NCBI GenBank assembly: GCA_029531795.1
Contig: JAPEIS010000018.1
Location: 434,001-498,000, forward strand
Reading direction: 5' to 3'
DNA length: 64,000 nt
DNA from: Sclerotinia nivalis
Lineage: Eukaryota > Ascomycota > Leotiomycetes > Helotiales > Sclerotiniaceae
Shown: positions 1 through 12,200 of the stretch, in pieces
Position numbering within the stretch: the stretch's first letter is position 1
How the letters are laid out: the number at the start of each line of letters is the position of its first letter
Notes under the pieces: model-generated
Told to the model about the DNA's origin: nothing
The model's input: only the letters and a program-made list of their open reading frames with translations
Database searches by the model: none
Program-made: the position numbers and the translations under genes

Positions 1-3000
1 ATAGAGCCTAATTTGTTCGAAATACTGCCCGTTCATTTCGGAAACAGGAGGTTCATAGTAATGGCAATCTCACATGCTCTTTACGATGGAGGATCACTGC
101 CGATGATACACGATGATATCAGCAAAGCATATTGGGGCAATGAAATTACTAGGCGACCTGATTATAGGTGGTACCTCGCAGAGGTTTTCAATTCTATTAC
201 CGATGAAGCAAAAGATTTCTGGAAGGCCACACTTTGGGATTCGCCACCCTCAGTATTCCCAAGACAGAAACCATCACCAATGGACGAGACTGCCACTCAT
301 AGATGTGAAAAGAAGTCCAAATTCTCATTACAAGAAGTCAAAAGTTTCTGTCGCTCTTCTAATATTACGTTACAAACACTAGGACAAACATGCTGGGCCT
401 TAGTTCTTGCAGAACTCATGGGTCAGCTTGATGTTATATTTGGTACTGTACTTGCTTGTCGTGATACACCCGAAGCCAGCAAAGTAAATTTCCCATTGTT
501 CAATACAGTGGCAGTGCGAGCGATACTTCGTGGAACTCTGGGTCAAATGCTTCGGGATATGCAAGAGAAGAGCGATATAACCCGTCAATATCAACATTTC
601 CCCCTTGGTAAAGCTCAAGCATACGCACTTGGATCTCGAGATGATTCAAACAAGGACACGACGATGTTCGACACTCTGTTTACGTATCAAGGTGTTAGGC
701 CTGAGGCGGAAATCGATCCATTATATTCATCGTTGGGTGGCTCTTCAGATGTTCAGTTTGCAATCTGTGTTGAAATGGAGGTAGAAGACAAATCCGATAA
801 ACTTTACTGGACGACGGCTTGTAAATCTGTTGCTAGAAACCTGACACAGACCAAAGATATTCTCGAAAATTTAGATACACTTCTCGGAAGAATTATGAAA
901 GACAAGCAAGAGCAGGTTATTACGATTCACTCTGACGGAATCTCAATATGCGGATCCCCGAAATTTCAGCCTCGAGACATTTCCCGCCCTCAGAAAATCC
1001 CAAAAGCACTTTCTATCCGTGGTAATTGGTCCCAAACCGAATTGAAACTTCGAGAAGCAATCTCTGTCATCTCAGGTTTGCCCGAAGAGGATATTCTTAG
1101 AGATTCAACGATCTTCCAATTGGGCTTGGATTCAATTACGATACTCAAACTTCCAGCACTGCTCAAGAAGTGCAACATCTCCCTAAGTGCTTCGGAAATC
1201 ATGAAATATCTCACAATCCAGGATATCACCAAACACCTATCTGGGAAACATGAAACGCAACCGGATAATCCTATCGATGCTGATGTTATTTTGGTTCAAT
1301 CTGCGCCATTGATTGATCAATTCAAGCTTGATCATTTACAAGCTACCTTGGGTGAGATAGAATACATCATGCCCGCAACAGCAGGACAAAAATATATGAT
1401 TAGACATTGGCAAAATTCGCAAGGGTCTGTCTTCTATCCAACTTTTAAATTCAAGTTGTTCAATGGCTTTGATCGACATCGACTCGATTTTGCGTGGTTT
1501 AAATTGCTATGTCAACACGATATCCTACGTACTGGTTTCATTGAGTCGCGCACAGATTCAAATATCGCTCAGATTGTTTACAAAAATCCATCAAATAAGA
1601 TCATTTATGTAACAGAGCTATGCAAGCTTGAAGAATGTATCGAATACTGTGATCTAGAAAACCTCGAAGATCCACCACTTCGTCTTTTCGTCATTACGGA
1701 TGATTCCAGGTCAAATAATTCAAATCAAGATATCGAAATGCACCTAGTTATTCACCACGCTCTTTACGATGGCATAAGTATCTCGTTGTTGATTAAGAAG
1801 TTGGTAGCCTGGTATGAAGACTCGGACTTCATGTCCGTTTCTTCAATTGCTAAAGATAGATGGAAGACATTTGTAGCGACAGCGATACAGGAAAAAAGCA
1901 AACAGTCTGTGAGGGATCAGTGGGTGGAGTATCTTGGCTCTGCTCCTGATAATCATCCAAATCCAAATTTAGCCAAGGGATATGAACCGCCAGAGACAGA
2001 AATTGAAGAGCCAAGGCGAGTCGAGGTTTTTACACCTGGTTTACCAGCAAAACGCCTGAGGTCACTCGCTCGAAATGCGGGCGTCTCGGCTGATCATATA
2101 TTGATCGTGTTGGCATCCAGACTTTTGAGAATGAAACAATTCGAGATTTCTTTTCAATTTCCTCCTTCCCAAAGCGTAAAAAGCAACAGAGAAGACCTAA
2201 TCGTAGGCCTGTATCTGGCAAACCGCTTTCCGTTTTCGAAAAATCTTTCTTCAATGCTAGCTCCAACGCTCAACTTATTACCAATCAAAATTACAGAGAA
2301 GAAGGCAAACTTCGGCATCAATTTTGCTTTGCCATATGAGGAGTTAGCTAGAAATGTGCAGAGAGATTTGGGAAATATCGGCGTTGGGGGGATGGCTAAT
2401 GTGGCCCTGGACGAGATTTATCAGTGGACTGGCGTGAAGGTGTATGGCTGGATTAATATTGTTAGGGGGATGGACGATGGTGAGAAAACGGATAAGGGTA
2501 AAGGGGGGAAAGCGGGTGAGGAATCGGACTGGGAAGTGATTGGGAAAACGGATGCGGAAACGGAGAAAGATGCTCAAATGGCGGAAAAGCACAAAGAGAA
2601 TAAAAATCCTTGCGGGACATTTTGTCTAGAACCTTCTGTTCGGAGGGGCCGAAAAGAGGTGAAGGGAGGGGAACTTATTCAACCGGTTGTCGAAAGAGAA
2701 GCGTATGCGAGAGTGGTTCCACTGAAGAGGAATACGAAGATGTCAGCTGTGAAGGATTTTGGAGCGTATCTGGTAAGTTCTTATTTCTCTTCCTTTTTTT
2801 AAAGACCTGTTCCTGTTCTCATGAAATTTCGATTTATTATCCTGATTTCCTCCTCCTTCTTAACCTTTCCTGTTCCCCCTCTATCATAATCATCCATCTT
2901 CTTCTTGCAAAGAATAAACCAAACCAAACTAACAACTTCCTTTTCTTCACAATAGCCATCAATCGATATAGAAATTCGCTACAATCCCGAGAACGAAACG

Positions 3001-3087
3001 ATCGATATCGGGATTTTTGGACCGGATGATAGGATTAGTCTTGAGGAGGCAGCTTGCTGGATTGAGCTTTTAGGGGACCAGGTTTAG
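1..3087 (+). CDS. Nonribosomal peptide synthetase, ferrichrome-siderophore type (SidC/NPS2-like), 3' part
   Basis: The gene enters from the left edge. Exon 1..2772, intron 2773-2955 (GTAAGT...TAG), exon 2956..3087 with stop TAG at 3085. The visible 967 residues read C (partial) - T - C. The first condensation domain keeps HALYDGG (His-x3-Asp-Gly catalytic motif). A carrier domain near residues 345-420 has the phosphopantetheine motif LGLDSI. The second condensation domain has HHALYDG near residue 585. There is no thioesterase or reductase. Ending in repeated T-C units is characteristic of fungal ferrichrome/ferricrocin synthetases, where a terminal C domain is thought to release the cyclic product, so intracellular siderophore synthesis is the likely role (inference). 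Residues about 820-905 are a charged Lys/Glu/Gly low-complexity stretch inside the last C domain. Adenylation domains, which would fix the substrate, lie outside the window, so another T-C-ending NRPS is possible. Confidence 0.82.
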
Positions 3088-3776
3088 ATTTGGATTTGGA
3101 TTTTGAGAATTGGTGGAGGAGGGGGGACAAGGAGGGGTTTTCCTTATAGTATTGTTTTTCGGTGTTGGGTGGTTTTATGGGTCTGGGTACTGTCTCCTCT
3201 GCACTCTGAGGGATTGATTGATAGATTGTAGTGGAAGGGAGGAAGGGACGAAGTATTGATATGGATATGGAGAGATTCGAAATTCTAGTTTAGCTTCTTA
3301 CCTTAGATTTTAACACACCCTTATTTATTGTACTCTGCACTCGTTTTATGCTTCTTTCTCTACGAGTACCTTGATATCGAATTACTAAAATCAAGAAAAA
3401 GAAAATCACGGATATATATTGAGATTACAAAGTGAATAAGAATGAAGAAGAAAATAAGTAATTTCATCATATACTGGTATTGATATTGATTGATATTTAA
3501 CTAACTCTTGAAACTATCCTATCATATCATATCCTGCTTCTCATCATATCATTTCGTATCGCGTGAAAATTTTCATCAATCAATCAACTCACTAAATGAC
3601 ATACTTGGTAGCATATCCTAACGCCAAATCCTGTCATCCTATTATTTAAAAGCAAAAAATGTGAATATCCAACTCAAATCTGTTTCGCAGAAATGAATTC
3701 TTATCCCGTTTCCTCAACTACACTGTAGTGTCTGCCTCGTACTCGCTTCTTATGGATCCCTCCACCGAAAAAACAT
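3088..3776. other. Intergenic, convergent 3' ends
   Basis: 689 bases between the stop of the NRPS (+) and the stop of the glycine-zipper gene (-). AT-rich, presumably both 3' UTRs. No coding potential or structured element is evident. Confidence 0.6.
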
Positions 3777-4673
3777 CTAATACCGATCTTCATCGTGATG
3801 TCTTCCATGTGAGTGACTAGAATGTCTCGAATGACTTCTATGTTCATGACCATGATGACCATGCCCATGTTCATGACCATGCTCGTGATGTCTCCCATGT
3901 CTCTCCTCCTCGTACCCTCCGTGTCCGCTATACTTCTCATCCCTATGTGCCTCATTGTACCCATGCTGCGCATGCTGCGGATGTAAACCCTCCCCCTCTC
4001 TCGGCGGCGAACATTCTCTTCCCGTCTGTGCGTCCTCGTAGTATTCTACATCGCGATCATTGTGATCTTTGCGGTATTTTTTCACTTTGTTTCCGAGGAA
4101 TTGGCCGGCTATCATGCCGCCGGCTGCGTATAGCAGTTTTCCCATCGTACCGCGTCCGGTTTGCGAGGCTACGCCCCAGCCTCCTGCGGCGCCGAGTCCC
4201 ATGGACATGAGTCCGCGATCACCTTCGACGGGTTGACCGTTGGCGTCGAGTTGGGGAGGAGGGAGATTGGCGCCAGGTTCGTCATAGGTGGGGGCTGGGG
4301 CGCCATATGGTGCCGGTGCACCGTATGGGGCAGGAGCAGGTGAGTACCCGCGGTTGTCGGTGTAGGTGTTTAGTTGTTGATTTGAGTATGGATCGTGGGG
4401 GGGTGGATAGGGATTTTGACCGTAGGGGGTTTGTTGGGGTGGGGCTCCGTAGGGTGAGGGGGAGTGTGCTGGGGAAGGACCGGGGGCGCCGTAGGGTGGT
4501 TGGAGGTTTTGAGGGGGATACGGGCCTTGTGCGTAGTTTGGTGCGGGCGGGTAGGCGGTGTTGTCTTGGGTGTAGGGAGGTTGTTGGGGGTATGGTTGCG
4601 GAGGTGGTGCGGCACCATAGGGTTGATGGGGTGGGTAGGGGTTTCCACCACCGTAGAATTCTTGGTTGGACAT
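3777..4673 (-). CDS. Pro/Tyr-rich protein with glycine zipper and His-rich tail
   Basis: Single exon, 298 aa. I start at the ATG of MSNQEFYGGG (4673); the frame runs open to 4769, but the upstream Met gives a less typical leader. Three parts are visible. Residues 1-150 are Pro/Tyr/Gln-rich with repeated PYGAP units. Residues 154-195 are a Gly/Ala zipper of the Rick_17kDa/2TM type (GLGAAGGWGV ... AAGGMIAGQFLG) that could insert in a membrane or self-associate. Residues 258-293 are a His-rich tail (HEHGHEHGHGHHGHEH), a plausible metal-binding or pH-sensitive region. No enzyme motif is present. Similar Pro-rich glycine-zipper proteins are common in filamentous ascomycetes and uncharacterised. 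The 5' half is strongly C-rich on the coding strand. Confidence 0.75.
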   Translation of the reverse strand: MSNQEFYGGGNPYPPHQPYGAAPPPQPYPQQPPYTQDNTAYPPAPNYAQGPYPPQNLQPPYGAPGPSPAHSPSPYGAPPQQTPYGQNPYPPPHDPYSNQQLNTYTDNRGYSPAPAPYGAPAPYGAPAPTYDEPGANLPPPQLDANGQPVEGDRGLMSMGLGAAGGWGVASQTGRGTMGKLLYAAGGMIAGQFLGNKVKKYRKDHNDRDVEYYEDAQTGRECSPPREGEGLHPQHAQHGYNEAHRDEKYSGHGGYEEERHGRHHEHGHEHGHGHHGHEHRSHSRHSSHSHGRHHDEDRY

Positions 4674-6251
4674 TTTTGTTTGATTTGATTTTGCTTTGTT
4701 GGGATTATCTACTGTTCTCGTGTTGTATTGTTTGTTGAGGTTCGATGTGTTTGAAGATATTTGTGTCAACTTTGGAGATAGAACAAGAAACGATGCGATC
4801 TCTGTTCGAATGTGAGCAGAAGAAGAAGACAGGTGAGATGAGGTGGGTAAGAGTATTAGTATTTATATTAATCGCGGATTATGTATATTAGTGAGGCACA
4901 GTTAGGGCAGTGAATCATCTGCAGCCTTCAAAGCCTAAACGATGAAGCTGACTATTATTAGCGGGGAAGAAGCAAGACCTGGAAATGTATTGGCTTGTTG
5001 TCTGGCCTCATTCCTAGTTCCGACTTGAGGGGCAGCTACTACGCCACGAGTATCCTGGTTACCTACCTCATGCAATGGAAGTATTCCAGAAGATTGAAGA
5101 ACTTTTCGGAGGGGCATTGAGGAGGATGAATAATGACCTCGGGAATGAATGGGATGCGCTGGTATGCAGTTCTAGATGGTTCATCTGTTGTGAAGCGTGT
5201 GAATGATTTTGGTATATTGAAAATGATTTGATCACCTGCTCTTACGAGTATGTATCTCGACTTGAAACATTCACATTCACATTTATATACATGATGGCAC
5301 AGGACTTTCTATTAGGCTATTCGCATTCGCATCCACATTTATCAATTTCCTATTCTCATAACCCCATGAATCGTACAAAGAAACCCCTTCAGCCAATTCC
5401 TCAAAATGACAAATGGCACTTTCTACTTCTCTCCTCGCTTCCAGCCCCTTCATCAATTCATCACCAATTCATCAACTAACCATCTATTCATCAACTAGGT
5501 ACTCATCAACCCTTCAATCACCAAAAACGAAAAAAAAAACGTCATCAACCTCACACTTACGCCTTACACCCTACCGCCAAGCCACAAGTCCTCAGCCCCG
5601 CCCCGCCACCCTGCGCAACCAAAGTTACGAAATTGCCGATTTTCCGTTCTTGGCAAGTTTTGTGGTTAGATTTGTATTAATTCCTCCGTATATTGAAATA
5701 CCTACTCTGGAGTCTAGGCAAAATTCTACACGGTGAGTTCCGGGTAGGTATGAGTGAATACCTAACGAGTGACTGGAACCGAGTTCCAATGTTGTCTAGA
5801 TCTTTTTAAATCTACGGAGTCGGTATTGATTGATTGATTGTTGCCGAGGATAAATGGATCATATTACTATATCTCCGTATACAGCATGCAAATGTACTGG
5901 GTATGGTGTGTACCTATGCGAACGGTGACTCCGAAGATGTTAGTTATGGATATTGGATATGGATACCGATATTGAATATTGTGTTGGCAAAGTAATGAGT
6001 AATAAGTCACGAGGTGTGAAAGTGCTTGATTGTTAGACTTGGCATTTATTATCGTGTGATTTTACGGAGGCGGGGAAGGACAATTCTTTATTTATTCAAG
6101 GATCGATGTAGCTATATATAATTATATGAATCTATAGAGGAAGAGAATTTTAATCATGGAGTGTAAGAAGGAAAATAATATTAATGCTTAATTAATGCTC
6201 AACTCAATTGCCTTTCGTTTACCCTCTAAATATTTCCAACTCTTCAATCAG
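4674..6251. other. Gene-free region, promoter side of the glycine-zipper gene
   Basis: About 1.6 kb upstream of the glycine-zipper gene and downstream of the next minus-strand gene. It contains simple-sequence stretches such as repeated CATCAA/TTCATC around 5440-5500 and an A-run near 5528. Frames of up to 107 codons occur but are composed of these biased stretches. I see no supportable gene. Confidence 0.5.
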
Positions 6252-7493
6252 TCACATTAATCTAGACCTGCGATATCCATCATCCTTTCCAACCGTCTCA
6301 TCATAAAAGAATCCTAATCCTCCTCCCTCCATCGCAGCTTGTCTGGGCATCATCTCATCCTGCCCCATTCCTATCCCCACTTCACTAACCCAATCTTCTA
6401 CATATGGAGATTGATAATTTGTATCCACACGACGGTCATGACCACCTCTATGATTCCGATTACCAGTATCATAAGTAGCAAACGGCGTCATTCCTTCTCT
6501 CCCCATTTCCCGTAGTTCAATACCCATCTCCCGTCGCAAATCCGCACTACTTCCACTTCCCAACGGAGAATGTATAGATCCGTAGCGGGAAGATGTAAGT
6601 GGACTGTCCATTTCGCCGTACATTAAAGGGTTGGGACTTTGTTGAATTGTATTATGGTGGGCCCGCGGACTCCCCGTGGTCATTTCGTTGTACATCATGC
6701 GGGGTGTGGAACGGTGGGATGAACGTGGAGAGTTTGGATAATATAGAGCGGCTTGATGTTCTGGCGCCTTTACGAATTCAGGAGGGCCAGGTCCGAGATC
6801 TTGGAATTGTGGTGGTGGGATTGGGATGCGTGGGGAATGGTATCGAGGTTGCATGCGTGGATTGGGATAGGTTTCTTCGAGTGGATATTGACGGCTTGAA
6901 TTGGGAATTCCTCGATTTGGTGATCTGGGTGTCATGTTGCGGTCCATAACTTGATCAAAGGCTGCATATTCATTTGATCGTAGAGGCGATTGCCATCTTC
7001 TCCTGTCGATTTTTTCAAAATGTTCGAGCCCTGCTGGGTATGGATTGTCCAAGCTAGAATTCCGATTACGAGGATCTTGATTACCAAGCCTGAGGGCTTC
7101 AAGACCTCCTGGGTTTTGACCGATGCTTCTAGATCTTGGACCTATTCCTCCTATTGCAAGAGCTTCTATACCACCCGATCCTTCCATATACCTTTCACCT
7201 GGGCTGGAATGATTTCGTTGAAGTAAAGGCAATCCCAATGAAGAGGTTGGATCTCCAAGTATGGGAATTCCTCTACCAGAATTTCTTATCCGATTCATCG
7301 ACAGTTGATCTCTAGTTGTTAGTTGTCTTGAGTTGGGGTTGAAACTTGGACAGCCTTCCCAGTGAACTCCGTTTTTCTCGTGGCGAATATCGTAGCAACC
7401 AGAGGTTGAACCCTGGCGATTACTCAGATGTGAAAGAGCATGTCTAGAATCACGATGATGAGATCGTCCCAGACCGATACTTTCGAGAAGCAT
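6252..7493 (-). CDS. Hypothetical disordered protein
   Basis: Single exon, 413 aa, starting MLLESIGLGRSHHRD. I do not recognise a domain. The chain is rich in Arg, Ser, Pro, Gly, Asn and Met, with many SPR/SPN motifs (possible proline-directed phosphorylation sites) in residues 190-320. It has no signal peptide or membrane segment. The C-terminal 60 residues are more acidic and aromatic (YVEDWVSEVGIGMGQDEMM) and could be a short conserved binding segment. The unbroken 413-codon frame and sensible start and stop positions support a real gene. Function is unknown. Confidence 0.6.
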   Translation of the reverse strand: MLLESIGLGRSHHRDSRHALSHLSNRQGSTSGCYDIRHEKNGVHWEGCPSFNPNSRQLTTRDQLSMNRIRNSGRGIPILGDPTSSLGLPLLQRNHSSPGERYMEGSGGIEALAIGGIGPRSRSIGQNPGGLEALRLGNQDPRNRNSSLDNPYPAGLEHFEKIDRRRWQSPLRSNEYAAFDQVMDRNMTPRSPNRGIPNSSRQYPLEETYPNPRMQPRYHSPRIPIPPPQFQDLGPGPPEFVKAPEHQAALYYPNSPRSSHRSTPRMMYNEMTTGSPRAHHNTIQQSPNPLMYGEMDSPLTSSRYGSIHSPLGSGSSADLRREMGIELREMGREGMTPFATYDTGNRNHRGGHDRRVDTNYQSPYVEDWVSEVGIGMGQDEMMPRQAAMEGGGLGFFYDETVGKDDGYRRSRLM

Positions 7494-9294
7494 GTTGAAA
7501 ATTGATTTGGGTTTTGATATTGACCCAGAATCAGTGGTATGAGTTTTGAGATGGGGGTGATGTGAAGAAGGTGTGGAAAGGAAAGTGGAAGGACCATAAA
7601 GCGAACTTCTACATCTGCATGACCCGATACCGGATGCGATAATGAACAGTCATATATGAGTCAAGATATCTTCTGACTATAAAGATATCCTTAGGAGGAA
7701 AGAACTGATGCTTACATTGTTTGCTTGTTGAGAAATTTTGACAAACTGTAACGCTTGTTCGTGGTCGAAATCGGTGCAACGTGACGGACTGTAGGGTTAT
7801 AGCCAATGGATCAATTAGATACCTACATTTCCCAAGAACATGAAGTTCAACAGGTAGATTAATGCTTGTGTGCTCGAGAGTTGTCGCATCGATCTTTCGG
7901 GTGAGCAAACAAACATTCCGATGCAGACTCGGCTTATGGCTATGGAACCGTCCGGTGGTCGGACATCTCCAAAGAGTATTCGAGTGACTGAGTGATGAGT
8001 GGAAATCACCTAGAGACTCTCTTACTTCAATATAAAATACCTACAGACGGTTCCATTCTCATAGCGATAATAATAGAAAAAAGGGAAGGTCATCTCATCA
8101 TCATGTCCATGATATGTCCATCTCGAGAATGGGAAACTTAATTCAAAGCCATACCGGCATGGATGATTATTCCCGAGCCTGGGCCGGGGGTGAATAGCCA
8201 TAGGGAACTTCGTTGAGCTTCGCTCTCCTCTTTGTGGTATGTTGCATATGTATTGATTGATTGACAGACTCCAGAAAGTATTGACTCCAATTGGATTGAT
8301 GCCAGATGTATTGCCACAATCTCCAGATATATTGACTGATGCAGAAATGATGAAATACAGATAGAAGATGTGCTAAAGGTATAATTGAGAAATGATATAC
8401 TCAAAATGATTTCCAATTGGTGAATTTCGGTATGCATCGCCGTAGATGGTTGTAGTGATGCAGTACAGGCAGAATATTTGAGGATATAAATATTTTGTAC
8501 TCGAACATGAGAGGTTATTTATAAAAAGATATTGAATATAAAGTTGTTATATAAAAAAGAAACGGGTATATCCTATCATCTACTAGGTATACATCAAAAT
8601 ATTCATATGTCGAAATATTCTACCCTCCATGGCAACGGTAAGATTACCTGAAGGGCCAGCGGAGAGTTAATAAGTAGATATTAAATATGAATGAAGTTAT
8701 ATATAAAAAGTAAGGGGTACTGGCACCTATCATATGATGTATCAAAGTGATATAAAAAGGGGTAAATGAAATGAAGCATCGGCGGTTACATGTATATCAT
8801 CGACATGAACAAAACATCAGACATGAGATGAAATGAGATGAAATGAGATGATGATTTCTGCCCTGTAGCTTATTACCTTATAATTAAGGCCAAATTACCT
8901 GTCACGACCAAAAACCCATCACGCTAAACCATAAACATACTAACTCCCTCAAGAAAGTTTGAAGCTACTAACCGTCGACCTTTCTTGCCCTTCAACTTCC
9001 TTCGCTTTTTTTGTACGAAATTCGAGGTCCCTCAAATTCCAAAAGAACATCCACTTCCCCCCCCGCAAATTTACCAAGAAAATTCAATCTTGAATCAATA
9101 TCGTAGGATATTTATTCAAAGATAACTTTAAACCTTCTTTACAATCTTTAAACAGTACTTATTACCTATTTAAATTTGTGCGCATTATCGCGTTCAATCT
9201 AAAAAGTCGCCCACGCTCATCAAAACTCTACATCATCGATACTTCCTTCCTTCTTAACTTGTGCAAACAATAGGAAGCTACCAACGAAATCAAT
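7494..9294. other. Long divergent intergenic/promoter region
   Basis: 1.8 kb between two divergently transcribed genes, so it should carry both promoters. It holds a short tandem array of a 10-mer, GAGATGAAAT, at about 8824-8851 and a C-run near 9058-9065. Minus-strand frames at 7609-7908 and 8138-8437 have no domain and look non-coding. Confidence 0.5.
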
Positions 9295-12200
9295 ATGCCT
9301 TCGCAAATGCCGTCAAGTTTTGCTTCTGCAGCAGCAGCTGGTTCAGGTTCAGGTGCGGCTTCGAGTCGTGATTCTCGAACTGGAAGGAACGAAAGTGCTC
9401 GTGGTACTGAATGGTATGTTTGATTTCTTCACAATACCTTTTGTACACACATTGCAATCGCCTTTTTTGCTATGTTTGACTTAGTCTGGATAATATCATA
9501 TCTACATACATTACATTTCATTTCATCAGTTCCCTTTCCCCAATTCCTTTTTAGTTGCTTGCTTGATTGTTTGGATATTCCAGACGTCATTAGTACAATT
9601 AACCATGCCATTTTTGGGAGTGGATGAAAACTACGAAATTTATTCGCCAACCAGCAAACGTCTTCGACGTATTGAAAGTCATTCAGATCCTATAACTAAT
9701 GCGATATTACATTATAGGGCAAGAAGAGATAATAGATCTACCAATGGCAGTGGCACATTGACCTTCCGTCGTTCTTCTAACGCTCCCCATACACTATCCG
9801 CACAAGCAGACAATCTTCCAGCACAGAGTCTCGAAGTTTCCGAGGACTTACCACATCAACAAACTCAATTATATGAACCATCTGTTCCTGAAGATCTTCG
9901 TTATCCAAAATCTCATCTATTGGATTTATATCAAAAACACCGAGAAGCTAAAGATTCTGGCGCACGCAATGGTGACGTTTCAAGACTCTATGTTGAAGGC
10001 TGGAACCCTGGTCAATCAAATGGAACAAATGGTCGAGCATGGGGTAAGGTTACTGATGGCAGAGAGACTCACGGTCCAGATGCATGCTGGGATTTGACTG
10101 GTAGTCAGCGACCAGTTTCTTTGGAAGAGATGACCGAAGAGGAGAAAACCGTCAGTTTACCTACCTATTAGCTCGCCGCAGTTATCTAATACTAATCTAT
10201 ACATTAGCTTTTCACTACTGACGTCAATTCTCCTATGAAACCACCACCCCAAAATCAGAACAAGGGCCCGAACGAACAAGGATCAAATACAAATGGTCGC
10301 AAAACCTCCGTTTCTCATGGTTCTGCCAACTCTAATTTCGCAGTTACCTCGCCAGCTTCGAGCAGACCTGGTACACGCCGCAGAGAGACGAGCGATGCAA
10401 TTCCATTTGCTGCTGGATTAGGATCCCCTGCCGGAACTGGTCGATTCCCTCGCGACGAGTCTTCTCCCTTTTTCACTCGCAAACTCACGGACTTGAAGGA
10501 TGATGTAGACGATCGACCGGACGAACCAAAGAGCTCCCTGCCATTCGGCCCATTGATGCGTTCTAATACAGGTGGGGCTAATTTGGGAAGTGCGCCATTG
10601 TCTCCTTGGGGACCAGCGCCTACAAGCGCCACAATGACTCCAATGGGAACTTTTGGTGCCTTTGCAATGCCAACTCCCACAACTCCAGGTGAGAAACGAC
10701 CAGGATTCGGTAGCATTCGCGGCGAGAGTCGGCTTGCACATCTCATGCCAAAGGATAAATCGGAGGATAGTGCATTGCAACCCGCCGAACGCCCATGGAG
10801 AACTAGACCTCGAACAGATACAGACCCATTTGGCGAAGATAATATTCCTAGCGGCAGCGCTGGCCTTGGAGGTGGTCAAGATACAAGCCCAACCTTGAAT
10901 CCTCAGCGAAAGGCACCAGGACTTGACACGCCAATCCGTGGACTATCGAGTGATTTCGGGATGTCTGATATGCCTGGTTTCAGGGATGCTCAGCTACGTG
11001 CTCAAAATCACCAGACGCCACAAGGACAGCAGCACTACAATGAGCCACTGAGCCCAGATACTAATCCTTATCGTAGCCCACCCGAGGAACGAAGAGAGAG
11101 AATTGGACATGAGGATAATTCCTTCGACGATGATCATTCTCATGACCGACCTCAACCATTAGGAGGCATCCCAGAGCATACACCAAATGCTTTTAGTAAC
11201 CTTTCCAGAAACTTTGGCAGTGGAGCTTTCGATGGAAGCGATCGTAGCCAAACGTCCAGTGTCGTAGGTGGTGTGTCCCGGGGACCATTCACGACTTTAG
11301 CCGGACTTCCATCTTTGAGTAATATTGGTAATATGGGTGGGTGGCCAACAAACAACATGGTTTCGACACCGGATCGCGAAAGTCGATCAGTATTCCCAAG
11401 TGCATTTGGAAACTCCATATTTGGGCCCATGGGTGAGTTACCATCTCCAATTCATAGTTCTATGAGTGGAGGTATGTTTGGCCATGGCAACCCAATGGGA
11501 TCTATCGGACGCGGAAGTAAGCTCGGATCGTTGTTCCCTCCCGCTATGCAGGCTCAGATGCAGGGCGCAGAGAACGACAATCCTGGTGAAATTGGAGATC
11601 TGAGACAAAACAGCGCATTTGGAGCGATTGGCCGAACCCCATTGCACAACCATGGCTCATTCTTCGGATCTGAACCTCGTACCCAGGAACAATTTTCTGC
11701 AGCGGAGTCTCAGCCTAGTACAACCGTTCCACAAGCTCCTTCGGCTCAATCTAATTACCAGCAAACCCAAGCTGGTTCGGATTCTGCACCCGGTCAACTT
11801 CCTAATGCTCAACAACGTATTATGGTTATGCCAGACAGAATGAGATGGATTTACCTTGATTCACAAGGACAGCCTCAAGGACCTTGGTCTGGATTGGAAA
11901 TGCATGATTGGTACAAGGCCAATTTCTTTACGGCTGATCTCTCGGTCAAAAAACTTGAAGACAATGAGTTCGAACCCCTTGGTCAGCTTATCCGTCGTAT
12001 TGGTAATTCACGCGAACCATTCCTTGTACCTCAAATGGGTATACAGCATGGACTCCCTACTACCCAAGCTACACCTTTCGCCTCCACTGCTACAGCTCCT
12101 GCTGTTCAACCTGGGTCTGTTCAACCTCCCTTTGCCGGAGCTTTCCCAAGTTTCGGTACTACATTGACTGCCGAGCAACAGAACAATTTGGAGAGACGCA

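Noticed and set aside
5413..5736. 107-codon plus-strand frame
   Set aside because: Made of TTCATCAA-type simple sequence and an A-run. No domain, no splice partners.
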